This document shows, piece after piece, positions 10,146 to 22,204 of a DNA stretch of 64,000 bases; position 1 is the first letter of the stretch; the number at the start of each line of letters is the position of its first letter. This DNA comes from Acanthochromis polyacanthus (lineage: Eukaryota > Chordata > Actinopteri > Pomacentridae): NCBI RefSeq assembly GCF_021347895.1, contig NC_067113.1, positions 42,509,474 through 42,573,473 of the forward strand. Direction: 5' to 3'. A program made the translations under genes and the position numbers. The notes under the pieces are model-generated. The model worked only from the letters and a program-made list of their open reading frames with translations, was not told the DNA's origin and made no database searches.

Positions 10146-11890
10146 ATATTTTTTGATCACAAGGAAAGGAACTGGAATCCCATTGCTGACAAATCGTCCC
10201 CTTTTGTCCAATTAATATCATCTGCTTACATATTCAGTAGACCAGAAGCACATTATGTTGTCATTTAGGGTCATCTTTCCCCCTTCTGATGAATGTTTTA
10301 GCTCTGCTTTGGTCTCTACCACATCCTAAGGTTAAAACAAACAAAACTTTTTCTTTAGTTGCTAAATGTTTCACAGCTTGCTTTCTTCTGAGCTCCATGC
10401 ACTCGATTATTCACTGCAAACATAACTTTGTGAATCTGGATGAATGAATCTAAATATGAAGCTAAAAACAGTCAGCTGAGAATGTTAAAGCATACATCTT
10501 GAGTTAAGGGAAACTGCCCAGTCAGTCTGACAGTTTCTCTTTACATGAAATAGTGTGATCCATAATAAAAGCATCAACAATTTCCACTTATTGTACAGCA
10601 TTTTTAGTTTGCAGAATCATATACTTACTACTGTGATCACATTATTGCTGCCTGTCGGTGCAGTAAATGTAGCTTCAACAAATTTTGTAATCCTTTTCAT
10701 CAACAAAATGCCTCATTTTAAGTTCAAAATATCCATTTTAGCCTGCGAACAGAGTTGGGATTGATTTTTCCAATAACAAGATGCACTGATTTTTGACAGC
10801 CTATTCTGTGTTCCTGTTGTCAGCGCGCCTAAACGCACCAGCAAGTCGTTCCAAGACGTCAAATGCTCACCATGATAATTAACTTGACAAGATAATAATC
10901 AAAGATTTAATACAAAATAACAAAAAAATCTTTCACAACACCAAACACACGGAGAACAGTGGAACTCAAACAAAGGCTCATACAATTTGGTGTTAAGATG
11001 CTCAGAACAATGGGTAACAGTGAAGATAATTTGATTGTCTGCGACATTCACAATTACAATTTTGCTGCTTTATGTGACATTATGACCTACTGAAGCTGTC
11101 AACGGTTTAAAAATGAAAATTTGGGGAGAACAAGCAGCTCGTCGGTCTTCTTCTGCTGCTCCTGTGACCTCAGGTGGCAGCCAAACATCTGTGTGACATC
11201 AGTGGCATTGGCAAGTCTTGCTGACCCCAACAGGTGTTCTGTGTGTAACTTTGTGCGCTGTATGTTTGTGTGTAGGCGGGAGTGTGTGTGTACAGTATAC
11301 AGCATGACTGTGAGTGAGAGAAGCCAGGCGGTGATGATGAAAAGCAACACCTGTGTGTATTGAAAAGAGTTTCTCCGGATAGCTCCATATTTGAACAGCC
11401 ACTTATCCAGCGATAAAGCTATAAGTGATTCGTGGCAGCTTCCTGCCTGCGGTGGAGACAGAGAGGGAAAGAGAGAGGATGAGGGGGAGAGAAAATCATA
11501 AAAAAGACAGAACGAGAGAGATTAAATGAGAGCATCAGCTGTAATTAGGGTTACTTTGCTCCATTTAGAAGTGCATGTCTCTGTCTCGGAGAGAATTACC
11601 ACTGGATATGCTGGGCGGGTCAAAGCAAAACAACTTTAATGCATTGAAAGGGCAAAAAGGAAGACTTCTCCGATGTCTCAAAATGAGTGTGTTATCTGCG
11701 GAGATCAAGCAAAATGCGCCACATGAAACCCAGATTAGATTTGCGAGAATCTGTTATCACAGCATCAGAAGGAGTTTCCATCTTTTGTCACAGATCTTTT
11801 TAGACTCAGAAACCAATGCTGTCCAACATAGATACAAGCTTTACTCTCAGAATTCGTACCACTTTGTCAAACCTCAGTTCTCTACAAAAG
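10146..11890. other. Spacer, no gene seen
   Basis: Open frames on both strands at 11.1-11.4 kb overlap one another in several frames. They arise from a TG/CA-biased stretch without stops and have no recognisable domain. A purine-rich run (GA-type) lies at 11458-11525. Nothing else is recognisable. Confidence 0.4.
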
Positions 11891-12148
11891 TCCCTAAAAC
11901 TCTCCTCATCTATATCACTGTTGTCATTTTAAAAATCAGCTAGAGAAACACTTCAGGACTGCTGCACCTGTTTTTGGCCTTTTTAAAGGTCTTTGTGTAT
12001 TTTGCTTTTGTAATACTGTCTGATTTGCTGTAACCTGTGTTTGTTGTTCATCTTGTAGTGTGCTTCCTCTTGACCAGGTCGTTATCGAAAATGAGCACTA
12101 GTTCTCAACTAACTTACCTGGTAAAATAAAGATTAAATAAATAAAAGT
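11891..12148 (+). mobile_element. LINE 3' end with AATAAAGATTAAATAAATAAA tail
   Basis: The right end reads AACTTACCTGGTAAAATAAA (about 12109-12128), followed by more AATAAA-type repeats to 12148. This is the characteristic tail of a fish non-LTR retrotransposon, in which TTAACTGACTTGCCTGGTTAAATAAAGG is common; I give this from memory of the family. Just upstream one frame reads FKNQLEKHF followed by a stop, resembling the FK-x-L-K-T-x-L end of LINE reverse transcriptases. The open frame at 11575-11943 may include more decayed LINE sequence, but it does not read clearly. It is a relic. Confidence 0.6.
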
Positions 12149-13490
12149 AACGTTACGTGGGGATCTCTGGTAATTTGTAAGTTGCCCCCCCACGTCTGTG
12201 CTTCTTGCAGTAGTTTGCTTATCCCGTATAAGCAAAGTCTATTTTACTCAAATTTACTGACATTACAGAACGGAAAGTCGATACATGTCAATCAATCAGA
12301 GTATGGAAAACACAGATCTGCCATCATTGGATGCTTTGAAGTAGTGTCAGATATACTGACGGTAGCCGGTTGGAAAACATACGAACACTTGCAGGGCTGC
12401 TCATGTTTTTGGATGTTTATCAGAGGTGCATTCTTAAAGGCAGCTCTTGTTCCTGTCAAGCCTGAAGGCTCTCAGATTGGCTGTGATCTTGTCCAAAGCA
12501 CTTATGTTGCTTTGAACAAAGTGCAGTCCAATTTCTCCAGAGAGGATGTCCAGTCTAGATGATTGTGTACCAAATGATTTACATCCTGTGCCAGCACAGA
12601 ATGTTGATTCTGTTGTGAGTTGAAAAATAAGAACAGGGTAGTAGATGGACATATCAATGTAAGCATTGATTGTACCTCACTGTTTTGCAGAATCTTCCAA
12701 TGAGGTTGGCAAATGAATAAAGTGTTATGTGTGGGAGAGGCAGGTGGCAGTCTTGGCCAATCATAAGAGCTTATTTGGTGTCTTTCAGTTCAGCTAGAAG
12801 AAACTCTACAACATGAGACGACGTGATATATTTGGAAGGTTTTTGCTGCAGACTGACAGACTATGGACAGTGTGACTCAGGCTGGATAGATGAGTCTAGC
12901 CGTGGTAGGTGGAGTCAGGGTGGAGGTGGGTGCTGCCTTTTTGATTGAAATGAGATCTGATAGAAAATGTGAATGCCTGCATTGATTGGTGACGAAGTGG
13001 AGGGAAGAAAGACAAAAGAACCAGAGAGAGAAGTGTAAATGAACCCTTGATGAACTACAGCAAAATACCAGTTGATAATGTCCAGAAATCTCAGTTTCCT
13101 GCAAGGAAGCCTAAATGGCAGGTTTCAAGGGCAGGTGGTGATGCCTTTTTTTAAATTAAATTCATGCTTGTGGGCAAACTGTAAGTCCAGCGGTCACCTT
13201 GTTTTTCATCCACAATGTGACTCCATGATTCCTATCAGGAAAATGTCTTTCTGCCTGCACTAAAATATAAATATAAATATATACCAATCACCCAATTACT
13301 TCCCTAGATAGCGAGCTACCTGAGCATGGATTTTGGAATTACAATTCTTCCAAGAAGCAGGTTTCATGTTTGTGTTATGCAGGTCACTAAAGCAGAAAGA
13401 GACAGGTTTGAAATAGGGACGTGGGCAATTAGGATTAAATGCTCCTCAGCACCAGAGATATTAGCGGGTTAAGCTAATTATTGTGTTGTA
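12149..13490. other. Spacer, no gene seen
   Basis: The largest plus-strand frame (12182-12562, 126 codons) has no recognisable domain and overlaps a minus-strand frame. I read it as chance. A short inverted pair ACGTGGGG (12155) and CCCCACGT (12188) is present but too small to call an element. Confidence 0.4.
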
Positions 13491-14090
13491 GGCGTTACAG
13501 CGCCACCTGCTGCTCCTGCTGTCTTTAGCTACATTTATGCGCTTTGTAACAGTGGAACTTGATGGCACAAGCTGTGAAAGAACAAATTATTATTTGTAAA
13601 AATACAGATTTTTGATGTACACATTATTTACTGTTTTTTGCCAGTTTCCTTTTTTAGAGTTAAAGTCAATAAATAATTTTTCTTACTGATTCTGTTAGAT
13701 TTTTCTGTATTTTAACATCTATATAATAACCAAATGTTTACTTTTTTTTTTAATTCACAGATGTTATCTCTAAAATACTGGCAAATATCTGTAAACTTAT
13801 ATATTTTTTTGCTGCTTTTAAATTGATTAAAAATCATGCAATTTTACAGTCAAACACTGTAAAACAAATTTGTAAAAACACAGATCATTTATTTTTTTTA
13901 ACATGTAAATGAGTGTTTTTGTCCCTGTGATTTGTTGCTATTTGTAATTTCGCAGAACAGGAAACCTTAATAAAGTGGCAGTAAATTATTAAATTATTAG
14001 TTTCTAGGATTATGCCAGGATATCTGTCAAAATGTGAAGGCTCAAGGAAAAAAATAAGGTACCACATACTGTTTAGGTGTTCCATTTTTT
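13491..14090. repeat. AT-rich dispersed repeat (CTGTAAA/TTTGTAAAAATACAG type)
   Basis: The stretch opens with an AGCGCCACCTGCTG box (about 13499). It continues as AT-rich sequence in which TTTGTAAAAATACAGATTTT, ATCTGTAAAC and ACACTGTAAAAC recur. Similar motifs recur at 60.3-61.4 kb and 63.5-64 kb, so this is a dispersed family. I cannot define its ends or class. Confidence 0.4.
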
Positions 14091-16510
14091 AATCCCAGTA
14101 CAGTTTAAGTTGAGAACACAATGCAGCGTCAAGAACAAGTGAGTTGTCGTGGGTGAATTACAAAACCTACTTCTGCCTCTACAGCTTCCCATCCTGTCTC
14201 TCAGTGGCTGAATAGGACCAGCAATTTGCTGAATCCAAAGGTGACCATTCAAATGCTCGTGACATTTGGGAATTTGTCCTTTTTCTTCACCCACCTCCTT
14301 TTATTTCATCGCCTTTTTCGTCTGAATGCCATTTCGCCCTTTTCATTCCTCTTTCACATGGCTGATCTTTCTTCTCCCCCTTCACTTTCTTCCTCAATCC
14401 AGACTGACCACTGTCAGGTTTCTGGTGGGAAAGATTCTCGTTTTTAGCTTCTCTGCCGTCCATTTCTTTGAAATGCTGCCGTGTGCCACCTCCATCACCC
14501 GCAAAACTGAGATCATGAAAATTACCGTTGGAAGCAAAGCACATAGTGCTGTTTGATGATGCAATTTGTTAAAATTTGAACAATTTTGACAGCACTGCAC
14601 TGGAGCTGGTGCATCGTTTTAAAGCTGTTTTTAGGCTCATTATGTCCACATTCATCATTTCTTTCTCAGTCAGTGTTGGGCATGGTTTCTAACCTGAGTA
14701 TAAGTAATTTCTGTTAGTACTGTATAGTCTGTTAAATTACATTTCAATTACGGAAGAGCTCTATCTGCATGTTTTGCTGTTATTTCTATGGCTCATCTGC
14801 ATTATTTCTCATCCTTTGAGCCATCTGTCAATCAAACAGCAAAGCAATTTTCTGACATCTTCTTATCTTTATATAAATGAACTTGGAGGCCTCATTTTTT
14901 TTTAGCTTACTGAGATACAAATCCTGTCACTGTTTAAGCAAACTACCCAGTGAGAACTTAATGGATTCTGAATACACACCTCCCAATCACTCTCAAGGTT
15001 TCCATTTAGCGGGTGAAATATTAATCGTCTCTGGCAGAAAATGTGATGTGCAAATGGTATAAATCTTCTTCCAGCGTCGGGCTGGGAGTTGTTTTACCAT
15101 CCGCAGATTTGTGCTGCACCTTTACAGCTCAGTGTGGTCCACAGAGGGCCATAATCTGCACCTAGAAACACAGTTCAGCTATTAGCATACATTTTAGTGT
15201 TCAGAGCACCATTAATCTCCAAACAACTCCAGAATGTTTACTCTATTTCCCTGAGAAACTGCTTGGGCAAAACTATTATTTTCCAGCCAGTTTACATCCG
15301 CAAGAGAGATAAAATTGGAGGTGTTGGAGGTGTACAATTTCTAACCTCTGAAGCGCCGGGATGTCTGTTCAGCCGACTTTTTTTTCTTTTTTTTTCCGGG
15401 CTAGACAACAGATATTGTCCATAGAGGATGACCTGTACGGCTCAGCATGGACGCGCTTCTTCCTCTGCTCATTAGGGTCGAACCATAAGGCCGCTGAGCC
15501 ACAAATCTGCAGCGGCCACATCACCTTACCCAGTAATCGATCCCCCCACGGCCAGACAATACAAGACACACACACACACCCATGCAGAAGCAGTGAACCA
15601 GAGCTTATGTACAGAGGAGCAAGCTGTGCAGAGTCCAAGCAGGGTGTTAGCTGGTAATCATTAACACCGACTCCCTGTTTGCTCTGCCTCTGTCTCAACT
15701 ATACGTCTGTTGGCTTTTCTGCATGTGTGTGTTGTCAACAACACCGTGTGCCTCGTTGTGCTTTATCAGCCCTGTGCGCTTTAATTACACGTCCAGTCTT
15801 TTCGCAGACATGCACACATTTAACATCTGTTCACGCGGAGTTGCCGCAGACTTCCTGACCTCTCCCCGCTCACAGATGCGCCGTCGAGTAGAAAATGGAC
15901 GCCGCACAATTAATCTGTAGACAAAACAAGCAGACACTTTGAAGGTAAATTCAAGGATTTCCCGGGGAGAGGATTGATTTGATGAGATATGACCCATCAA
16001 GGAGTGTGGCTGGTTGTGGCTGGAAGTGCAGGCGGGAGAGGACAAACATGCTAGCAGGGGGCTGGAGTCTCAGTCATCCACTCCAGTTTAAACATCGTGT
16101 TGTTGGGCTTTCATAATGGATTAATGCTGTTTGTACAAGAAGTCAGCGGTCTCAGGTTTGCCATGCATCACGTTTAATATGCTTTTGTACAGCCTTGCTA
16201 TTCTGGCTCCTCATTTGTTCTAAGTTAAAGACTAAACTCCAACCTTACTCCATAATGAGCCAGAGTTATTATGTGTGTACTGCCCAGGACAACAGTAATA
16301 TGACAGGATGATGCCCAGACCACAGTACTATGCAGGTACAGCAAACTCTCAAATGCTTTAATATCACTTTTTATCACAAACAATAAGATATTATGAAGTA
16401 TACTGTAAATTCAGAGGCTGAAATAGATTGCATTTGAGATACAAATGAAATGAATGTAAGGAAAAGAGAAGCTGATTTAGTTTTTATTGGTTAAGACTTC
16501 CTGGTGCGCT
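14091..16510. other. Spacer with conserved-looking stretches
   Basis: No coding exon is recognised. Portions at 15430-15700 and 15790-15925 are GC-balanced, non-repetitive and rich in CpG, and could be conserved non-coding elements. A short CACACACACACACC tract lies near 15569-15582. Open frames in both directions over the same bases (for example 15361-15698) point to composition, not coding. Confidence 0.35.
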
Positions 16511-16740
16511 GTAGCCTTTCTGTGTGAATTTTGCATCTTCTCCCCACAGTCCAAAGACATGCTTTATAGGTTAACTGGTGATTCTAAATTAGCTGTAGGT
16601 GTGAGTGTACACGGCTCTCTGTCTCTTTGCCTTTGCTCTGTGATGAACTGGCGACCAGCCCGGTGTCAGATGGGACAGGCTTCGGCCCCCCGTGACCCTC
16701 TGCAGGATGTAGCACGTATAGCTAACGGAGGGAGAATGGT
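16511..16740 (+). mobile_element. SINE-like fish repeat, internally deleted
   Basis: The segment reads CTTTCTGTGTGAATTTTGCA, then CCACAGTCCAAAGACATGC, GGTGATTCTAAATTAGC, TGATGAACTGGCGACCAG and GACAGGCTTCGGCCCCC. The same order occurs in the split element at 45.9-47.4 kb. Compared with that copy it lacks the GGTTTTCTCCGGGTACTCC portion between the first two blocks. The family is common across teleosts. It shows no coding capacity. Confidence 0.7.
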
Positions 16741-16828
16741 GTCGAGGTCATTACCAGTATTGATGTGCATGTTAATGATGCAAAATAATGCAGAAAAATG
16801 GATTACATCACAATAAAGATGAAACACA

Positions 16829-17335
16829 TTTTAGTGACATTCAGCTAAATCTGATCTCCAGTGACCAGTAAAATCACAACATAATAACCTCTGAAAATAT
16901 TCACATTTAAGGAATTATCTTTTCCCAAAACATCGTAAACAACCTGAAATTTCTTAAGAAAAATAAGTCCAATCACACAAATATTCAACCTCAGTTTATC
17001 ATTTCCACATTACAACTTCCAGATCACAGAGTGTCTACAAAGGAACAAAACATTTAGTCACAGATATCTGGAACTGAATGATGTAGTGTTTTACTTTATG
17101 ATCAAAAAGACAAAAGTCAGACAAAAAGACAAAACAACAAAAGCAAGACAAATTATTTCACAAATGAGACACAAAATGACAAAAGCAAGAAACAAAACGC
17201 CAAAAAATGAGACAAACGACACAAAAACAAAGACGAGACAAAAAAGTTACAAAGTGACAAAAACGTGGGCAAAAATGAGACTAAAAATTACAAAAGCGAG
17301 AAACAAAATAACAAAAATGAGACAAAAAAAATGAT
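16829..17335 (+). mobile_element. hAT-like non-autonomous element, copy B, with internal minisatellite
   Basis: From the left: degenerate ATTCAGCTAAATCTGATCTC, then GACCAGTAAAATCACAACAT, ACCTGAAATTTCTTAAGAAA, CCAGATCACAGAGTGTCTAC, and CTGGAACTGAATGATGTAGT. This order is collinear with copies at 2.7 kb (minus) and 62.1 kb. From about 17100 to 17335 it turns into an irregular array of GACAAAA and GAGACAAA units, the same motif as the large 31.4-kb minisatellite. Neither the CAGGGGTGTCAAAC start nor the GTTTGACACCCC end is intact. The 82-codon open frame in the array is a by-product of the repeat. Confidence 0.65.
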
Positions 17336-18299
17336 GAATTAAATCTTGATTTTTGCTTCTCTATACTTCTATAAACTAACTGTTCACCTCTTGTATGACT
17401 CAGTAATCGCCTCCAGTTGCTCATTTTGCCAGAATGTCAAAAATGTCACGGGGGTTTTGCATGTAACTGTATCTCGTCACTCAGAAAACTCATGAATGAA
17501 TGAAGGTATTTTATATTTGTGTAAATGTACACTCTAAGAATGTAGGGCATGTTTGTTTCTTGTTATTGCGATGTACTGCCAGTTATTTTACTCAATACAG
17601 CTCATTTTCTAGCAAACATCACCTCCTCATGGCCTGAATGTGAAGCTGGATGCAGGCTGATGGGTGCTTCTGCATTTCTAGTCAGTAAACATCCACACTT
17701 CCATCAGGTCAGGTGCTGTTGACCTCTCTGTGTCCACTGAAGTGGAGACTCGACTGCTTGGCAGGTTTTTTTTTTTTTCTTTGCTCTGCTGGACCTCCTG
17801 TGTGTTTGCATCTGCTGCCCCCTCCCTGGGAGAGCCGAGTGCCACATCTGGTCGAGCTGAGTGTCGAGGTGGGGGGAGGCGAGGCAGCTCCTTGAGGCGC
17901 AGCATTAGCATACACTTACTCTGGGAATGCCCTTGACTAGCTGTCTGCAGAATGGGACGTGAGCAGCATCAGATAAAGCAGCAGGACCCGAGGAGAGGCA
18001 GGAGGAGATGGAGTGAGACGGGAAGATGGGGAGAAAGAGGATGGAATTAAGAGAAATAAGTGTCACTGAGCAGCGGTTATGCTTTAATCATATACAGTGC
18101 CTCATTACTGTTATTCATTAATCACATCATCTGATGCTATTAGGCTTTCACAAAGGGGCTTTTGTCTTGTTTCCACCAGAAAGTATCCCCCCTGACATGC
18201 TCCATAAACCAGGAATAACTCTGTAGATGGCGTGTGGAAATGCACGTCTGATAGTACCACCGGCTGATATTTGTTTTCACGGAGCAGAAGGTGTGAGTG
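17336..18299. other. Spacer
   Basis: Nothing coding is recognised. A poly-T of about 13 bases lies near 17767-17779, and a GC-rich stretch (17700-17900) is open in several frames by composition. A purine-rich block follows at 17950-18060. Confidence 0.4.
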
Positions 18300-18454
18300 G
18301 GTGGGGAAAATGTCAGGAAATAGTGAGCCGAGAGGTAGAGGGGATGTGTGCGTTTTGTCTGACAGATGAAGAGCAAGCGAGAGAGAGAGAGGGAGAAGTT
18401 GGAGGAGGGGGTTGGAGTAGGTGGGCGGGAAGAGAGGAGGCGAGTGTCACGGAT

Positions 18455-18493
<39 letters not shown>

Positions 18494-18744
18494 GAAGGAA
18501 CACTGAGCTGCTGGCTTGCCGGAGCTGCTGACTGGGTGTTCAAGTGTGTGATCGTGAGTGCTTCTCGAGCCGTCGTTGCGAGAGGAAAAAAAAAAGGAGG
18601 ACATTGCTTTTTTAGCCACTGATTTTTTTTTTTGTTTTCCTTCTTCTCAAAGTGCCACATCAAGCTCCACCGGTGGCAGCGCAACTTGTCCGAAACCCTT
18701 CCTGGGATTGTGAAGAGGACCCGGCAAAGACAGCGTGCTGCCAG
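18300..18744 (+). promoter_or_regulatory. Candidate non-coding first exon / 5' UTR with splice donor
   Basis: The block is purine-rich and CpG-containing, and includes a (GA)n run. It ends in ...GACAGCGTGCTGCCAG at 18744, followed directly by GTAGGA. The CAG|GTAGGA junction is a good donor, and the sequence beyond it turns AT-rich (GGTAAAAAATAAA), as introns do. Stops occur in the frames near the donor and no start codon has a convincing coding run, so an untranslated first exon fits better than a coding one. Where transcription would start is unknown (perhaps 18350-18500). The downstream gene, if any, lies outside the window or its coding exons were not recognised. Confidence 0.3.
18459..18491. 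repeat. (GA)n microsatellite
   Basis: About 16 uninterrupted AG units, inside the candidate first exon. Confidence 0.95.
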
Positions 18745-18902
18745 GTAGGAGAATATTTTGGTAAAAAATAAAAACAATCCAGGTGGATGATGGCAGTGTG
18801 GAGACGGTGATACAGAGAAATGACAGGAGAGCTCCTGTTTGTGTTGCTGCTGCTTTGAGAATAATGCATGCCTGGCTGAAGTGGAGAGAACACGCTGTTT
18901 TT

Positions 18903-18903
<1 letters not shown>

Positions 18904-18990
<87 letters not shown>
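18904..18990. repeat. (GT)n microsatellite
   Basis: About 43 uninterrupted GT units. It creates long spurious open frames (poly Cys-Val on plus, Thr-His on minus). Confidence 0.97.
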
Positions 18991-18992
<2 letters not shown>

Positions 18993-19009
18993 CGGACATG
19001 GCTCACAGG

Positions 19010-19371
19010 ACAGTGTACTGTAAGTGTGACTGGAGGAGTCAGGTCGTGTATACGAGGAGATGGAAGACGAGGAGGAGGAGCTTCTTTCTGATCGCATTCA
19101 GAGTGACAGATGTCAGATTTGCAATGGCAGGAATCACTGAAAAGAGAAACTAATTTCTAAGAATACACCGGTGTTGAGGAAACTGAGAAGAGAGGAGAGG
19201 CTTTTTAAAAACATTTTCTGGCTCGCTTTCTTCTTGTTTTGTTGAGTGTTGGAGATCGGAGGCGACTTTTCTCCTGATCAGTTGTGCTCTTTGTTCGGTC
19301 AAAATATTAGTTCAGGGCAACCTGGCCGGTGTGCGTCTACATTTAGGATCGTGGCATTGGTGACAGTCGGG
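19010..19371 (+). promoter_or_regulatory. Second candidate 5' UTR exon with strong splice donor
   Basis: The block ends GGTGACAGTCGGG at 19371 and is followed by GTAAGTAGAC. GTAAGT is the consensus animal splice donor. The exon body is GC-balanced and purine-rich, with several in-frame stops, as in untranslated exons. With the donor at 18744/18745 it suggests two alternative first exons 600 bp apart, split by the GT microsatellite. It could also be one conserved non-coding block with chance donors. RNA evidence is needed. Confidence 0.28.
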
Positions 19372-22130
19372 GTAAGTAGACTCCCTCCAAGGGTGAGGCT
19401 GAGCTCCAGCGTGACAGCGGTGGCTCAGTACAGTCAGAGGAGACAGTTTTTCGAGATGCCGTGTAAACCAGCCGTATCTCTGCATCTCGTACTGTGGCTT
19501 CCTAAACCCAGGGCTTGCTTTCTGTGTCATTTAATGAGACGTTCTACTGTAATCGAATCACTGTGCTGCCTTCCCTGCTGTTTGTCATTTCCCCTTTGTC
19601 GTCCCTTATCTCTTCCCCTCTCTCTCTCTCTGGCCTCATTATCCCACATTCAACTGAAATGAACTAGTCGATCTCTCTTCCTTCCCCTCCCTCCGTCCAC
19701 CATGCTGAGGTACAGTAGACTATTAAACAAAGACAGACCAGAGGCCCAGAGGCTGAACAAAGCTTCCCTGTTCATAGTAACGTTTGCACTTGTTTTTTTT
19801 CCCCTCACTCTCCTATTTAGAAACATGAAAGAGGTGAAGGTTTGGTAGATTGTTGGGGCTTCAAATAGCCCCTTTTCTATCCGTCTCGTGGTGGAACAAG
19901 CCAACACACGGCTCCAGTCTTTTCATACGCAAAACCAATTCAGTCAGATTTCAATTCCATTCTGACTCCATTTTCTCACCACCTTCCAGATCCTTTATTC
20001 TCCCACAACGTCCAATGAATCCTATTCACGTCCACGGCTCCTTTGTGGCTCATTGGAAAATGGATTTGTACGTCTTACATGGACCCTAAGAAAAGCAAAT
20101 AATTGTCGGATTCACTCTATTGTTGCCGTGAGATTTAGTTGTAAAGTCACAAGCAGTTTATTATAGATTAATTAATTCTCTTTGAGATCATTTTAAGCCC
20201 CCCTTTTTTGGAAAATATTACACCCACTGAGATTGATTCAACAACTGTGTGTGTGTGTCTGTCCTTGTTGTGTGAAGTGTATCCAGCTGTGAGATCTCCC
20301 TTTGCATCAATTGTTAATGAACGTCTCAGGCTCTCATTCACAGTGTTTCCGTTTATTTACCGGCTGTTGGGCCTTGAATGACATACTGTACTTTACTGTG
20401 GCGAATCTCACACACAGCTCAGGATGAAGGTGACCTTCACACAACCTTGTAGTGTCACACCGGGTGTTTTATGAAGTATTAAAAGGGTGGCAACATTTGA
20501 GAGTAATACCTTGTCTCATCCATCTCGTAAAACACAACAGTGAACATAAAAGTGTGATGGAGGAGAGAAGAAGGATGCCGTTTGATGTTACATTTTTGGG
20601 GACATCAATATATTTTTGTCTGGTCGTGCATGTCTTGTGTGTGCTGGAGTTCTAAACGGATCACCCCGTCCGTGGACGTTACAGCTTCCCTGCCCAGAGC
20701 GGCAGGCAGCTCCTTTCGGTCCACTGGATGCAGTCCACTCTCCCTGTGACTCATTGCCTCATCCACTCTGATTGGCAGGCTTTTCTACTCCGGGGAAAGA
20801 CAGGATGGAGAGGGGTTGGCCTCTCATGAGCAGGGATCAGCCGTTCTTTTCACACAACATCCCACTGGATGCACACTCACAATGTGTCGATCCGAATGTT
20901 AAAACACGGGGCATGAGGCTGAGTGTGGAAACGACAGCAAACGCTTTTGAAGTCCGCTGTCACCTCTTTTGTGTCACACATTCAACCGGCTGCCTAAGAC
21001 AATCTCACATCTGAGCAAACTAAGAGATCCTGTTTTTGAGCCCTAACCGCAATCATGTTGTGTGTTCATCTAAGGGATGTACTCCACCGTCCCTTTGTAA
21101 CTTACGCTGTCACATGTGACAGCTCTGAAGCAAACAGGGCGTGGAGCTCCCTGCCTGCTACGACTCGGGCTTGTTTGCTGCTTTACAGGCAGTCCCAGCT
21201 GAGATGAGGTCCACACGGCCAGCAGAATTCTCCCGTTTCCTCTCTGCACTCAGAGCTAGTTCAGAACCATGGACAGCGCTTCTGTGTAGAAGATGAGGGC
21301 GAAATTTCAGCACCACCTTCTGTGGACAGCGCCAGGCGTCCACACAGTGACGGAGCTTCAGGAGCGACGGCAGAAACACAGAGACAAACTCACGACATCA
21401 GAGCAGGGAAATTATGCAGGATTAGAAGCTGTGCTGTGGGGGTTGACAGTCCATGAGGAGCAGGACCAACAGCGTGTGAATATTTACTAGACTTAATCTT
21501 CTCTGTGTTTAGTAGCTAACGCTGCCTGTCAGTTAAGTCCACAGGAAACAGTGCTCAGCAATAACCAACTGGGTGTTGTAAATAATTACAACACCTTCCT
21601 CAATGGCAAAGCTCACAAATAGCATATATGCGTCTTTGCCACAGTGCGTGTTTTTCTCTGTAGCAATGAATCATCGTTTGCTTGAATTCAAGGTAATTCT
21701 TAATGCTTTTTGATGCCATGTAAAGCCAAAGCATGTAGTATGAAAACATCCTTGATTTAAGGTCATGAAAGTCAGTTGAACATAAAATAGACATTATAAT
21801 CCAAGTTTGTTGTTGCTACATGTACAGAAGCGCTGCTTGACTTGACTTTGTGGCATTTCTTGGTTTGGTTCATTGATGACTCATTGTGGTATAATTGTAA
21901 AAATAAAACATCTGGCTTTGTAAGGAGTTAAACAATGTAGTCCTTTACTTGTTCCTATTACTGTCGCTGGTGTTCAAGGCAAGGACAGTCTGGCATTATG
22001 AAATATTCTAAAAAAATATAGGTAAAAATATGGGTATGTTGGGTTTTTATTTTTTATTTACCAACACAAAACTGAACTTATTTATGTTTGTCATGTTAAT
22101 TTAAAGAGGTTTTTTCCAACATTTACCTTT
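19372..22130. other. Spacer, no gene seen
   Basis: Mixed composition with several frames of 60-138 codons open on one or both strands. None has a recognisable domain. 20.65-21.0 kb and 21.1-21.45 kb are GC-balanced and include a repeat-like box AGCACCACCTTCTGTGGACA. No splice-bounded reading frame convinced me. Confidence 0.4.
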
Positions 22131-22136
22131 CAGTAT

Positions 22137-22204
22137 TGATTGGCTGTTACTCTCGATGTGTAGCCAATCAAATAGTGCCGTGGGCGGGACATCACCGAGA
22201 GTAA
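22137..22204. repeat. Interleaved inverted repeats with CCAAT boxes
   Basis: Arm A1 TGATTGGCT (22137-22145) pairs with A2 AGCCAATCA (22162-22170). Arm B1 TTACTCTCG (22147-22155) pairs with B2 CGAGAGTAA (22196-22204). Both are perfect 9-bp pairs and they interleave (A1-B1-A2-B2). A GGGCGGGAC box lies between A2 and B2. It could be the core of an unrecognised MITE or a CCAAT/GC-box regulatory site. Confidence 0.5.

Noticed and set aside
12182..12562. 126-codon plus-strand frame
   Set aside because: No domain; overlaps an open minus-strand frame; nearby LINE tail is unrelated in frame.
18313..19097. Large minus-strand frames (up to 228 codons) with Thr-His repeats
   Set aside because: Produced by the (GT)43 and (GA)n microsatellites; several frames are open together.
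21175..21420. Exon preceded by a TTTACAG acceptor-like motif
   Set aside because: No matching donor and no conserved domain; includes a repeat-like CACCACCTTCTGTGG box.
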